DNA of 64,000 bases from Rhodoferax sp. BAB1 (lineage in GTDB: Bacteria > Pseudomonadota > Gammaproteobacteria > Burkholderiales > Burkholderiaceae_C), in contig NZ_CP054424.1 in the NCBI RefSeq assembly GCF_013334205.1, positions 2,004,001 to 2,068,000 on the forward strand. Direction: 5' to 3'. Below, one piece after another: positions 17,291-24,913 of this stretch (its first letter is position 1; each line of letters starts with the position of its first letter). Both the position numbers and the translations under genes were made by a program. A model generated the notes under the pieces. That model made no database searches. It saw nothing but the letters and a program-made list of their open reading frames with translations, and was not told the DNA's origin.

Positions 17291-18277
17291 TTAACGGTTA
17301 GCCACGGGATAGACTCCCTGCGGCCGCCACAGCAGGATGGCCACCATCAGCGCGATGTTGGAAAACAGCGCCACCTTGGGCACCAGGAAACCGGTGTAGT
17401 TGGCCATCAGGCCCACCAGCAGCGCGCCGATCAGGGCACCGGTGGTCGAGCCCAGGCCGCCGATGATGATGACGATGAAGATCAGCACATTGACCTGTGC
17501 CCCCATCTGCGGCACCACGTTCTGCTGGTACAGGCCCCACATCACGCCGCCCAGGCCGGCCAGGGCGCTGCCCATGACAAAGACCCCCACGAACAGCCGG
17601 CGGATGCGGTAACCCAGGGCCTCGACCATCTCGCGATCCTGCACACCGGCACGGATCAGCAGGCCGATCTTGGTGCGCGAGAGTGTCCAGGCCTGGGCGG
17701 CGAACACGGCCAGGCCGACCACCACGGCGATCAGGCGGTATTTCTCGACGGAAGCGTCGCCGAGCAGCACCGCGCCACGCATGCCTTCGGGCAGCGGCAG
17801 CGCGATCTGCAGCGGCCCCCAGATCACCTTGATCAGCTCCTCGCCGATGATCATGCCGCCCATGGTGATGAGGATCTGCTTGAGGTGCTGGCCGTAGACC
17901 GGGCGCACGATGAAACGCTCGAAAGCCAGGCCGATGGCACCAGCCACGAGCATGGCCACCACCATGGCCGGCAACACCGCCAGCAGGTTGCGCCAGAGCT
18001 CCTGCGAACCGGTCCAGTCACCCATCATCCCCAGCACGCTGGTGGCGACGAAGGCGCCCAGGGCAATGAAAACACCGTGTCCGAAGTTGAGCACGTCCAT
18101 CAGGCCGAAGACCAGCGTCAGGCCCGAGGCGATGATGAAGATGATCATGCCCATGGCCAGGCCGGCCACGGTCAGCGTGAGCCAGGTCGAACCCGAGCCG
18201 ATCAGCGGCAGCGCGGCCAGCGCCAGCACGGGCACCAGCAGCAGGGGCTTGTAATCAAAATCCTTGTTCATGCTCAT
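17291..18277 (-). CDS. livH: Branched-chain-type ABC transporter permease (LivH family)
   Basis: The 328-aa polytopic membrane protein has the typical LivH features GLTLVFGLMDVLNFGHGVF (about residues 51-69) and IGGLGSTTGALIGALLVGL near the C-terminus. Its start overlaps the livF stop by 4 bp. With LivM it forms the translocation pore driven by LivG and LivF. Confidence 0.92.
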   Translation of the reverse strand: MSMNKDFDYKPLLLVPVLALAALPLIGSGSTWLTLTVAGLAMGMIIFIIASGLTLVFGLMDVLNFGHGVFIALGAFVATSVLGMMGDWTGSQELWRNLLAVLPAMVVAMLVAGAIGLAFERFIVRPVYGQHLKQILITMGGMIIGEELIKVIWGPLQIALPLPEGMRGAVLLGDASVEKYRLIAVVVGLAVFAAQAWTLSRTKIGLLIRAGVQDREMVEALGYRIRRLFVGVFVMGSALAGLGGVMWGLYQQNVVPQMGAQVNVLIFIVIIIGGLGSTTGALIGALLVGLMANYTGFLVPKVALFSNIALMVAILLWRPQGVYPVANR

Positions 18278-18999
18278 AGCGCCAGCCCCAGCAGCGACTG
18301 CTGCAGTTCCTCGTCGCCGGCCAGGGCCTGCATGGTGCCGGCATGGACCACACGGCCGTTGTCCATCACGGCCACGCTGTCACCCAGCTGTTTGGCGAAA
18401 TTGATGTTCTGCTCCACCAGCAGGATGGTCACGCCGCTGGCCTTGAGCTGCTGGAAGGCGGCGATCATGTTGGCAATCATCACGGGCGCCAGACCCTTGC
18501 TGGGCTCGTCGACGATGAGCAGGCGACGCGGTTCGACGATGGCGCGCGAGACCGCCAGCATCTGTTTCTGCCCGCCCGAAAGCTTGCCCGCCGGGTGGTT
18601 CCAGAACTTCTCCACCGCGGGAAACAGCTGGAAGATCCATTGCAGTCGCGCCTCGTCCATGTCACCGGCGCGGCGCGCCTGGCGCGCAGCCAGCAACATG
18701 TTTTCCTTGACCGTGAGGTCTGCGAAGATGCCCATGTTCTCCGGCACGTAGGCGATGTCGCGCGCGGCGATGGCCGGCGTGTGCAGCGCGGCGATGTCCT
18801 GGCCGTCGAAAGTAATGCAGCCTTGCGAAGCAGACCACAGGCCCATGATGGTGCGCAGCGTGGTGGTCTTGCCGGCGCCGTTGCGCCCCAGCAGCAGGGT
18901 CAGCTGGCCGCGTGGCACCTGCAGGTCCACGCCGTGCAGGATGTGATAGGCCCCGATGTGGGTGTGCACCCCTTCAAGCTTCAGAAGGATGTCGCTCAT
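18274..18999 (-). CDS. livF: ABC transporter ATP-binding protein (LivF family)
   Basis: The 241-aa nucleotide-binding subunit has Walker A GRNGAGKTT (about residues 39-47), signature KLSGGQKQ and Walker B RLLIVDEPSKGLAP, with the switch His following in the usual place. Adjacent genes overlap by 4 bp on both sides (livG and livH), indicating coupled translation. Confidence 0.94.
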   Translation of the reverse strand: MSDILLKLEGVHTHIGAYHILHGVDLQVPRGQLTLLLGRNGAGKTTTLRTIMGLWSASQGCITFDGQDIAALHTPAIAARDIAYVPENMGIFADLTVKENMLLAARQARRAGDMDEARLQWIFQLFPAVEKFWNHPAGKLSGGQKQMLAVSRAIVEPRRLLIVDEPSKGLAPVMIANMIAAFQQLKASGVTILLVEQNINFAKQLGDSVAVMDNGRVVHAGTMQALAGDEELQQSLLGLAL

Positions 19000-19760
19000 G
19001 CGGGCTCCTTTGCGACACCGAGGTAAGCCTCTTGCACGACCGGCGAGGCAATCACTGCCGCCGGCTCGCCATCGGCCACCAGGCTGCCGTTGTGCAACAC
19101 GATGATGCGGTCGGCCAGTTCACGCACCACGTCCATCTTGTGCTCCACCAGAAGTATGGTTTTCGTCTTGTCCCGCTTGAGCTGACGGATCAGGTTGAGG
19201 ATCACCGGCGCCTCGTCATGGCTCATGCCGGCCGTGGGCTCGTCGAACATGTAGACCTGCGGGTCGAGCGCCATCAGCAACGCCACTTCCAGCTTGCGCT
19301 GATCCCCATGCGGCAGGCTGGCCACCGGGGCGTCCTGCTGCTGTGCCATGGCCACCGATACCAGAATCTCGTGCGCCCTCGCGGTCAGGCGCGCGTGGTC
19401 GCTCCAGATGCTCCAGAGGTTGAGGCCACGGCGATGCGGCCCCTCCAGCGTGGCCTGCACCGCCAGGCGCACGTTCTCCAGCACGCTGAGATTGGGAAAC
19501 AGGTTGGTCAGCTGGAAGGCACGGCCCAGACCGGCGCGCGTGCGTGCCGAAGCCGAAAGGGCCGACAGGTCCCGCCCACCCAGCAGCACCGACCCCTCGG
19601 ACGCCGTCAGCTGCCCCGAGATCAGGTTGAAATAGGTGGTCTTGCCGGCCCCGTTGGGACCGACGATGGCCGTGAGCGTGCCCGGCTCGAAACGGCACGA
19701 GACGGCGTTGACCGCCACGTGGCCGCCGAAGCGGATCGTGAGATTTCTGGTTTCCAGCAT
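18996..19760 (-). CDS. livG: ABC transporter ATP-binding protein (LivG family)
   Basis: The 254-aa subunit has Walker A GPNGAGKTT (about residues 34-42), a signature region slightly off consensus (ASLPHGDQRKLEVA, as is common in LivG) and Walker B VYMFDEPTAGMSHDE. It is preceded by a 165-bp spacer containing a large palindromic element that separates it from the first binding-protein gene of the operon. Confidence 0.94.
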   Translation of the reverse strand: MLETRNLTIRFGGHVAVNAVSCRFEPGTLTAIVGPNGAGKTTYFNLISGQLTASEGSVLLGGRDLSALSASARTRAGLGRAFQLTNLFPNLSVLENVRLAVQATLEGPHRRGLNLWSIWSDHARLTARAHEILVSVAMAQQQDAPVASLPHGDQRKLEVALLMALDPQVYMFDEPTAGMSHDEAPVILNLIRQLKRDKTKTILLVEHKMDVVRELADRIIVLHNGSLVADGEPAAVIASPVVQEAYLGVAKEPA

Positions 19761-19787
19761 GAAGTCAGTACCCCGACGATGGGGCTC

Positions 19788-19929
19788 TTGAATGGGGGAG
19801 CGGCGTAGCGAGCGGTTGCCCGGCTAGGCGGACGGAGCGCAGCAACCGGAACGTACTTGCGGTACGTGAGGATTGCGAGCACCGCCCAACGACGCCGGGC
19901 GGCCGCGCAGTAGCCGAGCACCCATTCAA
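19788..19929. repeat. 142-bp imperfect palindrome with 9-bp terminal inverted repeats (MITE/ERIC-like)
   Basis: The ends are exact inverted repeats, TTGAATGGG (19788-19796) and CCCATTCAA (19921-19929). The centre is a perfect ACGTAC-TTGCG-GTACGT hairpin near 19851-19867. The two halves resemble each other's reverse complement along much of their length, so DNA or RNA can fold into one long hairpin. The right end covers the stop codon of the binding-protein gene. From memory, similar translated segments (LTYRKYVPVAALRPPSRAT) recur as spurious short proteins in Comamonadaceae genomes, so this is probably a dispersed non-coding repeat. In mRNA it would sit between the receptor gene and livG. Confidence 0.75.
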
Positions 19930-21122
19930 CGGTTCCGGATCGGAACGGCCATCTCTTCCGGCTTGATCTCACGCACCAGCTCGGGCACGCCCCAGTTGAA
20001 CGCCGGGTCCACCTTGATCTTGAAGTGGTACATGCTCTGCATGGCCTGGTGGTCTTCCTTGCGGAAGGTCATCTTGCCCTTGGGCGTGTCGAAGCTCATG
20101 CCTTCCATGGTCTTGATCAGCGTGTTGGTCGTGGTGTCGCCGTTGGTCTGCTTGAGCGCCGTGACAACGGCCATGGCCGCGCTGAAACCACCGGCGGTGA
20201 AGAAGTCCGGCGGGGCCTTGAACTGGCTGTAGTGGCGCGAGACCATGGCCTCGTTGATCGGATTCTTGGGCATGCCGAAGTAGTAATAGGCCGCCCCCTC
20301 CATGCCCGGGAACTGCTTGTAGGCCACCATGGCCGGCAGGATGTTGCCGCCAGTGGCGATCTCGATGCCATGGCGCTTGAGGTCCATGTCGGCGATCTTG
20401 AAGGGGTTGCCGCCAGCCCAGATGATGAAGATCACCTTGCGGCCCGGCAGGCCCTTGAGCTTGTCGATCATGCGCTGGCCGCCGGCGGTGAAGTCGGTGG
20501 TGGCCGGGGGCAGGTACTCCTCATGCACCAGCTTGGCCTTCTTGAGCGCTTCCTTGAAGGCCTTGACGCCGTCCTTGCCGAAGGCCGAGTCCTGCGCCAT
20601 GGTCACGATGCTGATGCCTTCCTTGTCCATGGCCACGGCGTTGGCGATGGCATCCTGGCTGCTGTTGCGGCCGGTGCGGAAGATGTACTTGTTCCACTTG
20701 TCACCGGTGATGGAGTCGGCCACGGCCGGCTCGACCAGCAGGATCTTCTTGTATTCCTCGGCCACGGGCAGCATGGCCAAGGCCACGGGCGAAGCGGTGG
20801 GGCCGACGGCCAGGTCCACCTTGTCGTCGCCGTAGGCGGCGGCCAGCAGGCTCTTGCCCAGGTCGGGCTTGCCCTGGTCATCCTTCTCCATCACGACGAT
20901 CTTGCGGCCGGCCACCTGCATGGTGCCGCCAGTGGCGTAGTCCAGCCCCATCATGAAACCGGTCTGGGTCTGCTTGCCATAGGCTTCCAGCGGACCGGTC
21001 TTGCTGTAGATGTGGGCGATGCGGATGTCCTTGCCCTGAGCGTGGACGCCAGCCGCCAGGACGGCAGTGGCCAGGGCGGTGCCGATCAGGCCGCCGCGAA
21101 TGATCCAGAAACGACGTTGCAT
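19926..21122 (-). CDS. Periplasmic binding protein of the same ABC transporter (promoter-proximal copy)
   Basis: A 398-residue type I periplasmic receptor with a signal peptide ending at about residue 29 (GVHAQG). Mature motifs include IRIAHIYSKTGPLEAYGKQT and MVMGLDYA-type helices of the LivK family. It is the first gene after a sigma54-type promoter (21159-21174) and precedes livGFHM. The long hairpin element straddling its stop codon may stabilise this upstream part of the message, giving more receptor than permease. It differs clearly from the second receptor at 15021-16172. Confidence 0.93.
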   Translation of the reverse strand: MQRRFWIIRGGLIGTALATAVLAAGVHAQGKDIRIAHIYSKTGPLEAYGKQTQTGFMMGLDYATGGTMQVAGRKIVVMEKDDQGKPDLGKSLLAAAYGDDKVDLAVGPTASPVALAMLPVAEEYKKILLVEPAVADSITGDKWNKYIFRTGRNSSQDAIANAVAMDKEGISIVTMAQDSAFGKDGVKAFKEALKKAKLVHEEYLPPATTDFTAGGQRMIDKLKGLPGRKVIFIIWAGGNPFKIADMDLKRHGIEIATGGNILPAMVAYKQFPGMEGAAYYYFGMPKNPINEAMVSRHYSQFKAPPDFFTAGGFSAAMAVVTALKQTNGDTTTNTLIKTMEGMSFDTPKGKMTFRKEDHQAMQSMYHFKIKVDPAFNWGVPELVREIKPEEMAVPIRNR

Positions 21123-21158
21123 ACAGGTCTCCTCATGTAAATGTTATGGAGTCATGTT

Positions 21159-21174
21159 TGCAGATACCGTGCCA
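21159..21174 (-). promoter_or_regulatory. Sigma54 (-24/-12) promoter of the ABC transporter operon
   Basis: On the minus strand the sequence TGGCACGGTATCTGCA has GG and GC separated by 10 nt, exactly the RpoN spacing. It differs from the TGGCACG-N4-TTGCA consensus core at one position. A start point near 21148 would give a ~26-nt leader before the receptor ATG at 21122. Confidence 0.8.
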
Positions 21175-21182
21175 CATCGCAA

Positions 21183-21201
21183 GTCATTGATTTCAAATGA
21201 C
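21183..21201. promoter_or_regulatory. Inverted repeat upstream of the sigma54 promoter
   Basis: GTCATT and AATGAC arms flank a 7-bp AT-rich spacer, just upstream of the -24 element. It could be a second activator site or an integration-host-factor-type bend region. The same 13-mer AAGTCATTGATTT occurs again at 37876-37888. Confidence 0.35.
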
Positions 21202-21231
21202 TTTATTTTCAGGCATTAATGAATTGACTGA

Positions 21232-21257
21232 ATTTCATACAAATAAATGTATGAAAT
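21232..21257. promoter_or_regulatory. Perfect 10-bp-arm palindrome, probable enhancer site of the sigma54 activator
   Basis: ATTTCATACA (21232-21241) and TGTATGAAAT (21248-21257) are exact inverted repeats with a 6-bp spacer. The centre is about 96 bp upstream of the predicted start point, the usual distance for enhancer-binding activators of sigma54. It sits between the activator gene's stop codon and the promoter it probably controls. Confidence 0.7.
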
Positions 21258-21270
21258 AAATACACTTGCC

Positions 21271-22746
21271 TTAATTCAAGACACCTGCATCCAGCCGCTC
21301 ATAAAGCGTGGCTCGCGAGATGCCCAGCATCCTGGCCGCGGCAACCTTGTTGCCGCCACAGGCCGTCAGGGCGGCGGCGATGGCCAAGCGCTCGAGTTCT
21401 GCCACCTGCTCCGCCAGGGGCCGCACCCCGCCCTCCGGCGCGGCACGGACCGGTAGCGCCGCGGGCAGGGGCGCTTCCAGCTGCTCAATGCCGGTTTCGC
21501 GCAGCACCCGTGTGATCCGTTCGCCGTCGATGCGGCTGGAGTCTCCCAGCAAGGCCGCCTGTTCCAGCACATTGCGCAGCTCGCGCACATTGCCGCGCCA
21601 GAGCTGGGCCGCCAGCAGGTCCATGGCCTCGGGCGTGTACTCGGGCTGCGGCAGCCCGCTACGCTGGGCCAGTTCCTCGCCCAAGGCCTCGACCAGCGCC
21701 GGGATGTCGGAGCGCCGCTCGCGCAGAGGCGGCACGCGGATGGGCAGCACATTGAGGCGGTAATACAGGTCTTCGCGGAACTTGCCTTCGCGCACCAGAC
21801 GCACCAGGTCTCGCGAGGTGGCGGCGATCACCTTGGCCTCGAAACGCAGCAGGCGGTTGGATCCCAGGGGCTCGAATTCGCCCTCCTGCAGGGCACGCAG
21901 CAGCTTGGCCTGCAGGCCCGGGGGCATGTCGCCGATCTCGTCCAGGAACAGCGTGCCGCCGTCGGCCAGCTTGAGCTTGCCGTCGCGGCCCTTGCGCTCG
22001 GCCCCGGTGTAGGCGCCGGGTGCCACGCCGAAGAACTCGGCCTCCAGCAGGGTGTCGGGCACGGCGGCAATGTTGACGGTGACGAAGGGACCATTGGGAC
22101 GCGAAGAAACGGCATGGATGGCATGCGCCAGCAGTTCCTTGCCGCTGCCGGTCTCGCCCAGCAGCAGCACAGGGCTGCCCGACTGCGCGGCGCGGCGCGC
22201 CAGACGCTTGAGCTCCACCACGGCCGGGCTGCCCCCCACGAAGCTGGCAAAGGTGTACTTGGCGCGGCGCTGGCCGTTGCTGCGCTGGCTGGCCAGTTCG
22301 CGCCGTGCGTCGTCCAGTTCACGCTGCAGGGCGGCGAACTTGTTGATCAGCGGCTGCAGATTGGTCTCGGGATGGTCGAAGAGCACGATGCCCAGCGCAC
22401 CAATGACCTCGCCCGAGCTGTCGCGCAGCGGTATGCGGCTGACCCCGAAGGTGCCGGCCCGGTTGCTCAGCAGGTCGATCAGGATGGGCTTGCCGGTTTC
22501 CAGCACATGATGCAGCTGCGTGTTGTGCACCACGCTGGCCACCGGATGTCCGACGAAATCCTCGACCCGCTCAAACCCCAGCGCCGGCAGGAAGCGCTTG
22601 TACTGCTCGTTGATCCAGACCACCTTGCCCTGGCGGTCCACCAGCAGCATGCCTTCGCTGGCATTGGCAAACAGGTCGAACATGGAGCGGGCGGCCAGCT
22701 CCAGGATGCTCTGGGCATCGCGCGGCAGGACGTCCGTTTTTTCCAT
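21271..22746 (-). CDS. Sigma54-dependent transcriptional activator, PAS-AAA+-Fis
   Basis: Starting at ATG 22746 the protein is 491 aa. A PAS-type sensor domain occupies about residues 15-130. The AAA+ domain has Walker A GETGSGKE (197-204), the sigma54-contact loop GAYTGA (244-249, Tyr in place of the usual Phe, a known variant) and Walker B GGTLFLDE (263-270). A Fis-type helix-turn-helix follows near 465-486 (KVAAARMLGISRATLYERL). It should remodel RNA polymerase-sigma54 after sensing a small ligand in the cytosol. The operon directly downstream has a matching promoter and palindromic enhancer. An in-frame ATG at 22818 exists but would overlap the divergent Hsp15 start. Confidence 0.92.
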   Translation of the reverse strand: MEKTDVLPRDAQSILELAARSMFDLFANASEGMLLVDRQGKVVWINEQYKRFLPALGFERVEDFVGHPVASVVHNTQLHHVLETGKPILIDLLSNRAGTFGVSRIPLRDSSGEVIGALGIVLFDHPETNLQPLINKFAALQRELDDARRELASQRSNGQRRAKYTFASFVGGSPAVVELKRLARRAAQSGSPVLLLGETGSGKELLAHAIHAVSSRPNGPFVTVNIAAVPDTLLEAEFFGVAPGAYTGAERKGRDGKLKLADGGTLFLDEIGDMPPGLQAKLLRALQEGEFEPLGSNRLLRFEAKVIAATSRDLVRLVREGKFREDLYYRLNVLPIRVPPLRERRSDIPALVEALGEELAQRSGLPQPEYTPEAMDLLAAQLWRGNVRELRNVLEQAALLGDSSRIDGERITRVLRETGIEQLEAPLPAALPVRAAPEGGVRPLAEQVAELERLAIAAALTACGGNKVAAARMLGISRATLYERLDAGVLN

Positions 22747-22795
22747 GCGGCGATGGTACAGTGACTCGCATGTTTCGCCCTCCCCGCTTTCCCTG

Positions 22796-23203
22796 ATGGA
22801 CGCCCTGCGCATCGACAAATGGCTGTGGGCGGCGCGTTTCTACAAGACACGCTCGCTGGCCGTGGAGGAGATCGGCAAGGGCCGGGTGCTGGTCAACGCG
22901 CAGGCGGTCAAGCCGGCGCGCGAGGTACGGTCCGGCGATCTGGTCACTCTGCGCCAGGGTACTGTTATCCGCACCGTCGTCGTGCGCGGCTTGAGTGGCC
23001 AGCGTGGGCCGGCACCGGTCGCGCAGCAACTCTATGAGGAAACCGAGGCCAGCCGGCTGGCGCGCGAAGCTGCGGCCGAGCAACGCCGTCTTGCCGCTGA
23101 GCCGGCGCTGAGCATCGAACAGGGGCGGCCGACCAAGCGGGATCGGCGGCAGATCGAGAAGGCCGGGTGGAACGAGCGGTGGAGTGCGTCGGCGGAGTCG
23201 TGA
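22796..23203 (+). CDS. hslR: Hsp15-like S4-domain RNA-binding protein
   Basis: The 135-aa basic protein begins MDALRIDKWLWAARFYKTRS, the S4 RNA-binding motif of Hsp15, which rescues stalled 50S subunits carrying nascent chains. The S4 fold covers about residues 5-65 (GRVLVNAQAVKPAREVRSGD). The C-terminal part is Glu/Arg rich and helical. It is divergent from the sigma54 activator gene with 49 bp between starts. Confidence 0.9.
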   Translation: MDALRIDKWLWAARFYKTRSLAVEEIGKGRVLVNAQAVKPAREVRSGDLVTLRQGTVIRTVVVRGLSGQRGPAPVAQQLYEETEASRLAREAAAEQRRLAAEPALSIEQGRPTKRDRRQIEKAGWNERWSASAES

Positions 23204-23249
23204 CCCGTTCGCACGCTTCTATAGCGCTCGAGACGCGGAGGGATAACTC

Positions 23250-23329
23250 GAAATTCGTCTGACGCGAATTTCTCGGGGGCTTCGCCCCCGCGCTGTGCGC
23301 GTCCGAAAACAGTCCCCGGACTGTTTTCG
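23250..23329. repeat. Cluster of four consecutive hairpins (dispersed-repeat-like)
   Basis: Within 80 bp there are four near-perfect inverted repeats: GAAATTCG/CGAATTTC (23250-23272), CGGGGGC/GCCCCCG (23274-23290), CGCGC/GCGCG (23289-23301) and the 12-bp arms CGAAAACAGTCC/GGACTGTTTTCG (23304-23329). The tract lies between Hsp15 and the minus-strand tRNA-Ser terminator. From memory, related tracts recur beside genes in Comamonadaceae. The preceding GGAGGGATAACTCGAA resembles the T-arm of the neighbouring tRNA-Ser, so a tRNA-derived origin is possible. A spurious ORF can be read through it. Confidence 0.65.
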
Positions 23330-23367
23330 AGCGAACCAGAGAGTTCTCACCCTCCCAACTCTGCCAA

Positions 23368-23400
23368 AAGCAAAGCCCCGCACTAGGCGGGGCTTTTCTT
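23368..23400 (-). terminator. Rho-independent terminator of tRNA-Ser, probably bidirectional
   Basis: A 10-bp GC-rich stem AAAGCCCCGC/GCGGGGCTTT (23372-23381 and 23387-23396) has a 5-nt loop. T runs flank it on both strands: TTTTC-TTTT on plus, GCTTTT on minus. It lies just downstream of tRNA-Ser on the minus strand and could also stop hslR transcripts. Confidence 0.85.
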
Positions 23401-23401
23401 T

Positions 23402-23494
23402 TGGCGGAGACGGAGGGATTCGAACCCTCGATGAGGCTCTACACCCCATACTCCCTTAGCAGGGGAGCACCTTCGGCCACTCGGTCACGTCTCC
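23402..23494 (-). tRNA. tRNA-Ser, anticodon GCU
   Basis: On the minus strand the gene runs from GGAGACGTG at 23494 to an encoded CCA at 23404-23402. It has a long variable arm (class II) and the anticodon loop CTGCTAA, giving GCU. The T-arm reads GAGGGTTCGAATCCCTC. An intrinsic terminator follows directly. Confidence 0.97.
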
Positions 23495-23544
23495 AAAAGG
23501 TCAGCGGGATTATCGCATGAATCCCGCACCTGATCTGCAGAATT

Positions 23545-24813
23545 TCAGGCGGCGGGCTGGTCCAGGTCGAAGGCCTTGTGCAGGGCGCGCACGGCCAGTT
23601 CCATGTATTTCTCGTCGATGACGACGGAGGTCTTGATCTCACTGGTGGAGATCATCTGGATGTTGATGCCCTCCTCGCTCAGCGCGCGGAACATCTTGCT
23701 GGCGATGCCCACGTGGCTGCGCATGCCGATGCCCACGATGCTGACCTTGCAGATCTTGGTGTCGCCCACCACCTCCGTGGCGCCCAGCGCCGGGACGACC
23801 TTGTCCTTGAGCAGGTCCATGGCACGCGCGAACTCGTTGCGGTTCACGGTGAAGCTGAAGTCCGTCTTGCCATCCTTGCTGATGTTCTGGATGATCATGT
23901 CGACTTCGATGTTGGCCTCGGCCACGGCACCCAGGATCTGGTAGGCGATGCCGGGCTTGTCGGGCACGCCGACCACGGAAATCTTGGCCTCGTCGCGGTT
24001 GAATGCAATGCCGGAAACAATGGCTTGTTCCATTTTCTCGTCTTCCTCAAAGGTGATCAGGGTGCCGGACTTGGCTTCCTCGTTGATGTCGATATCCCAG
24101 GGCGTGAAGCTCGAGAGCACGCGCAGCGGCACCTTGTACTTGCCGGCGAATTCCACGGAGCGGATCTGCAGCACCTTGGAGCCCATGGAGGCCATCTCCA
24201 GCATCTCCTCGAAACTCACGGTGTGCAGGCGACGCGCTTCCGGCACCACACGCGGGTCGGTGGTGTAGACACCATCGACGTCGGTGTAGATCAGGCACTC
24301 GTCGGCCTTCATCGCCGCCGCCACGGCCACGGCCGAGGTGTCGGAACCGCCACGGCCCAGGGTAGTGATATGGCCCTGCTCGTCGATGCCCTGGAAGCCG
24401 GTCACGATGACCACTTTGCCTTGGGCCAGATCGGCGCGCACACGCTGGTCGTCGATGGATTCGATGCGGGCCTTGGTATAGGCGCTGTTGGTCTTGATCG
24501 GCACCTGCCAGCCAGCGTAGCTGACCGACTGCATGCCTTCGGCCTGCAGGGCGATGGCCAGCAGCGCGCTGGAGGCCTGCTCGCCGGTGGCGGCCAGCAT
24601 ATCGAGCTCGCGGTTGGTCGCCTCATTGGATTTCACGGGCGCCAGCTCCTTGGCCAAGCCGAGCAGGCGATTGGTCTCGCCGCTCATGGCCGAGGGCACC
24701 ACCACCATCTGGTGGCCGGCGCGGGCCCATTTGGCGACGCGCTTGGCGACATTGCGGATGCGCTCGGTCGAGCCCATGGACGTGCCGCCGTACTTGTGAA
24801 CGATCAGTGCCAT
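23545..24813 (-). CDS. lysC: Aspartate kinase
   Basis: The 422-aa enzyme phosphorylates aspartate, the entry step to lysine, threonine and methionine synthesis. Signatures are MALIVHKYGGTSMGS at the N-terminus, GRGGSDTSAVAVAAA (about 151-165) and TDVDGVYTTDPR. Two C-terminal ACT domains (about 265-420, VVGVPDKPGIAYQI and VSIVGIGMRSHVGIA) should confer feedback control by lysine and/or threonine. Length and architecture match the monofunctional alpha-type kinase. Confidence 0.97.
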   Translation of the reverse strand: MALIVHKYGGTSMGSTERIRNVAKRVAKWARAGHQMVVVPSAMSGETNRLLGLAKELAPVKSNEATNRELDMLAATGEQASSALLAIALQAEGMQSVSYAGWQVPIKTNSAYTKARIESIDDQRVRADLAQGKVVIVTGFQGIDEQGHITTLGRGGSDTSAVAVAAAMKADECLIYTDVDGVYTTDPRVVPEARRLHTVSFEEMLEMASMGSKVLQIRSVEFAGKYKVPLRVLSSFTPWDIDINEEAKSGTLITFEEDEKMEQAIVSGIAFNRDEAKISVVGVPDKPGIAYQILGAVAEANIEVDMIIQNISKDGKTDFSFTVNRNEFARAMDLLKDKVVPALGATEVVGDTKICKVSIVGIGMRSHVGIASKMFRALSEEGINIQMISTSEIKTSVVIDEKYMELAVRALHKAFDLDQPAA

Positions 24814-24913
24814 TGAAATTGTTGGATAGTTGGCCTCTGCATGCGCGTGCCGCAGTGACCGGTGTCTACGGGGGGAAGGCCTTGCTCTGGCCTGGTTTTC
24901 AGGCGTGCAAAAC

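Noticed and set aside
19622..19972. A 116-aa minus-strand reading frame across the liv spacer
   Set aside because: It reads through the palindromic repeat and into livG out of frame; it lacks a ribosome site and looks like a repeat-derived artefact.
23219..23449. A 76-aa minus-strand frame beside tRNA-Ser
   Set aside because: It overlaps the tRNA and its terminator and is made of hairpin repeats.
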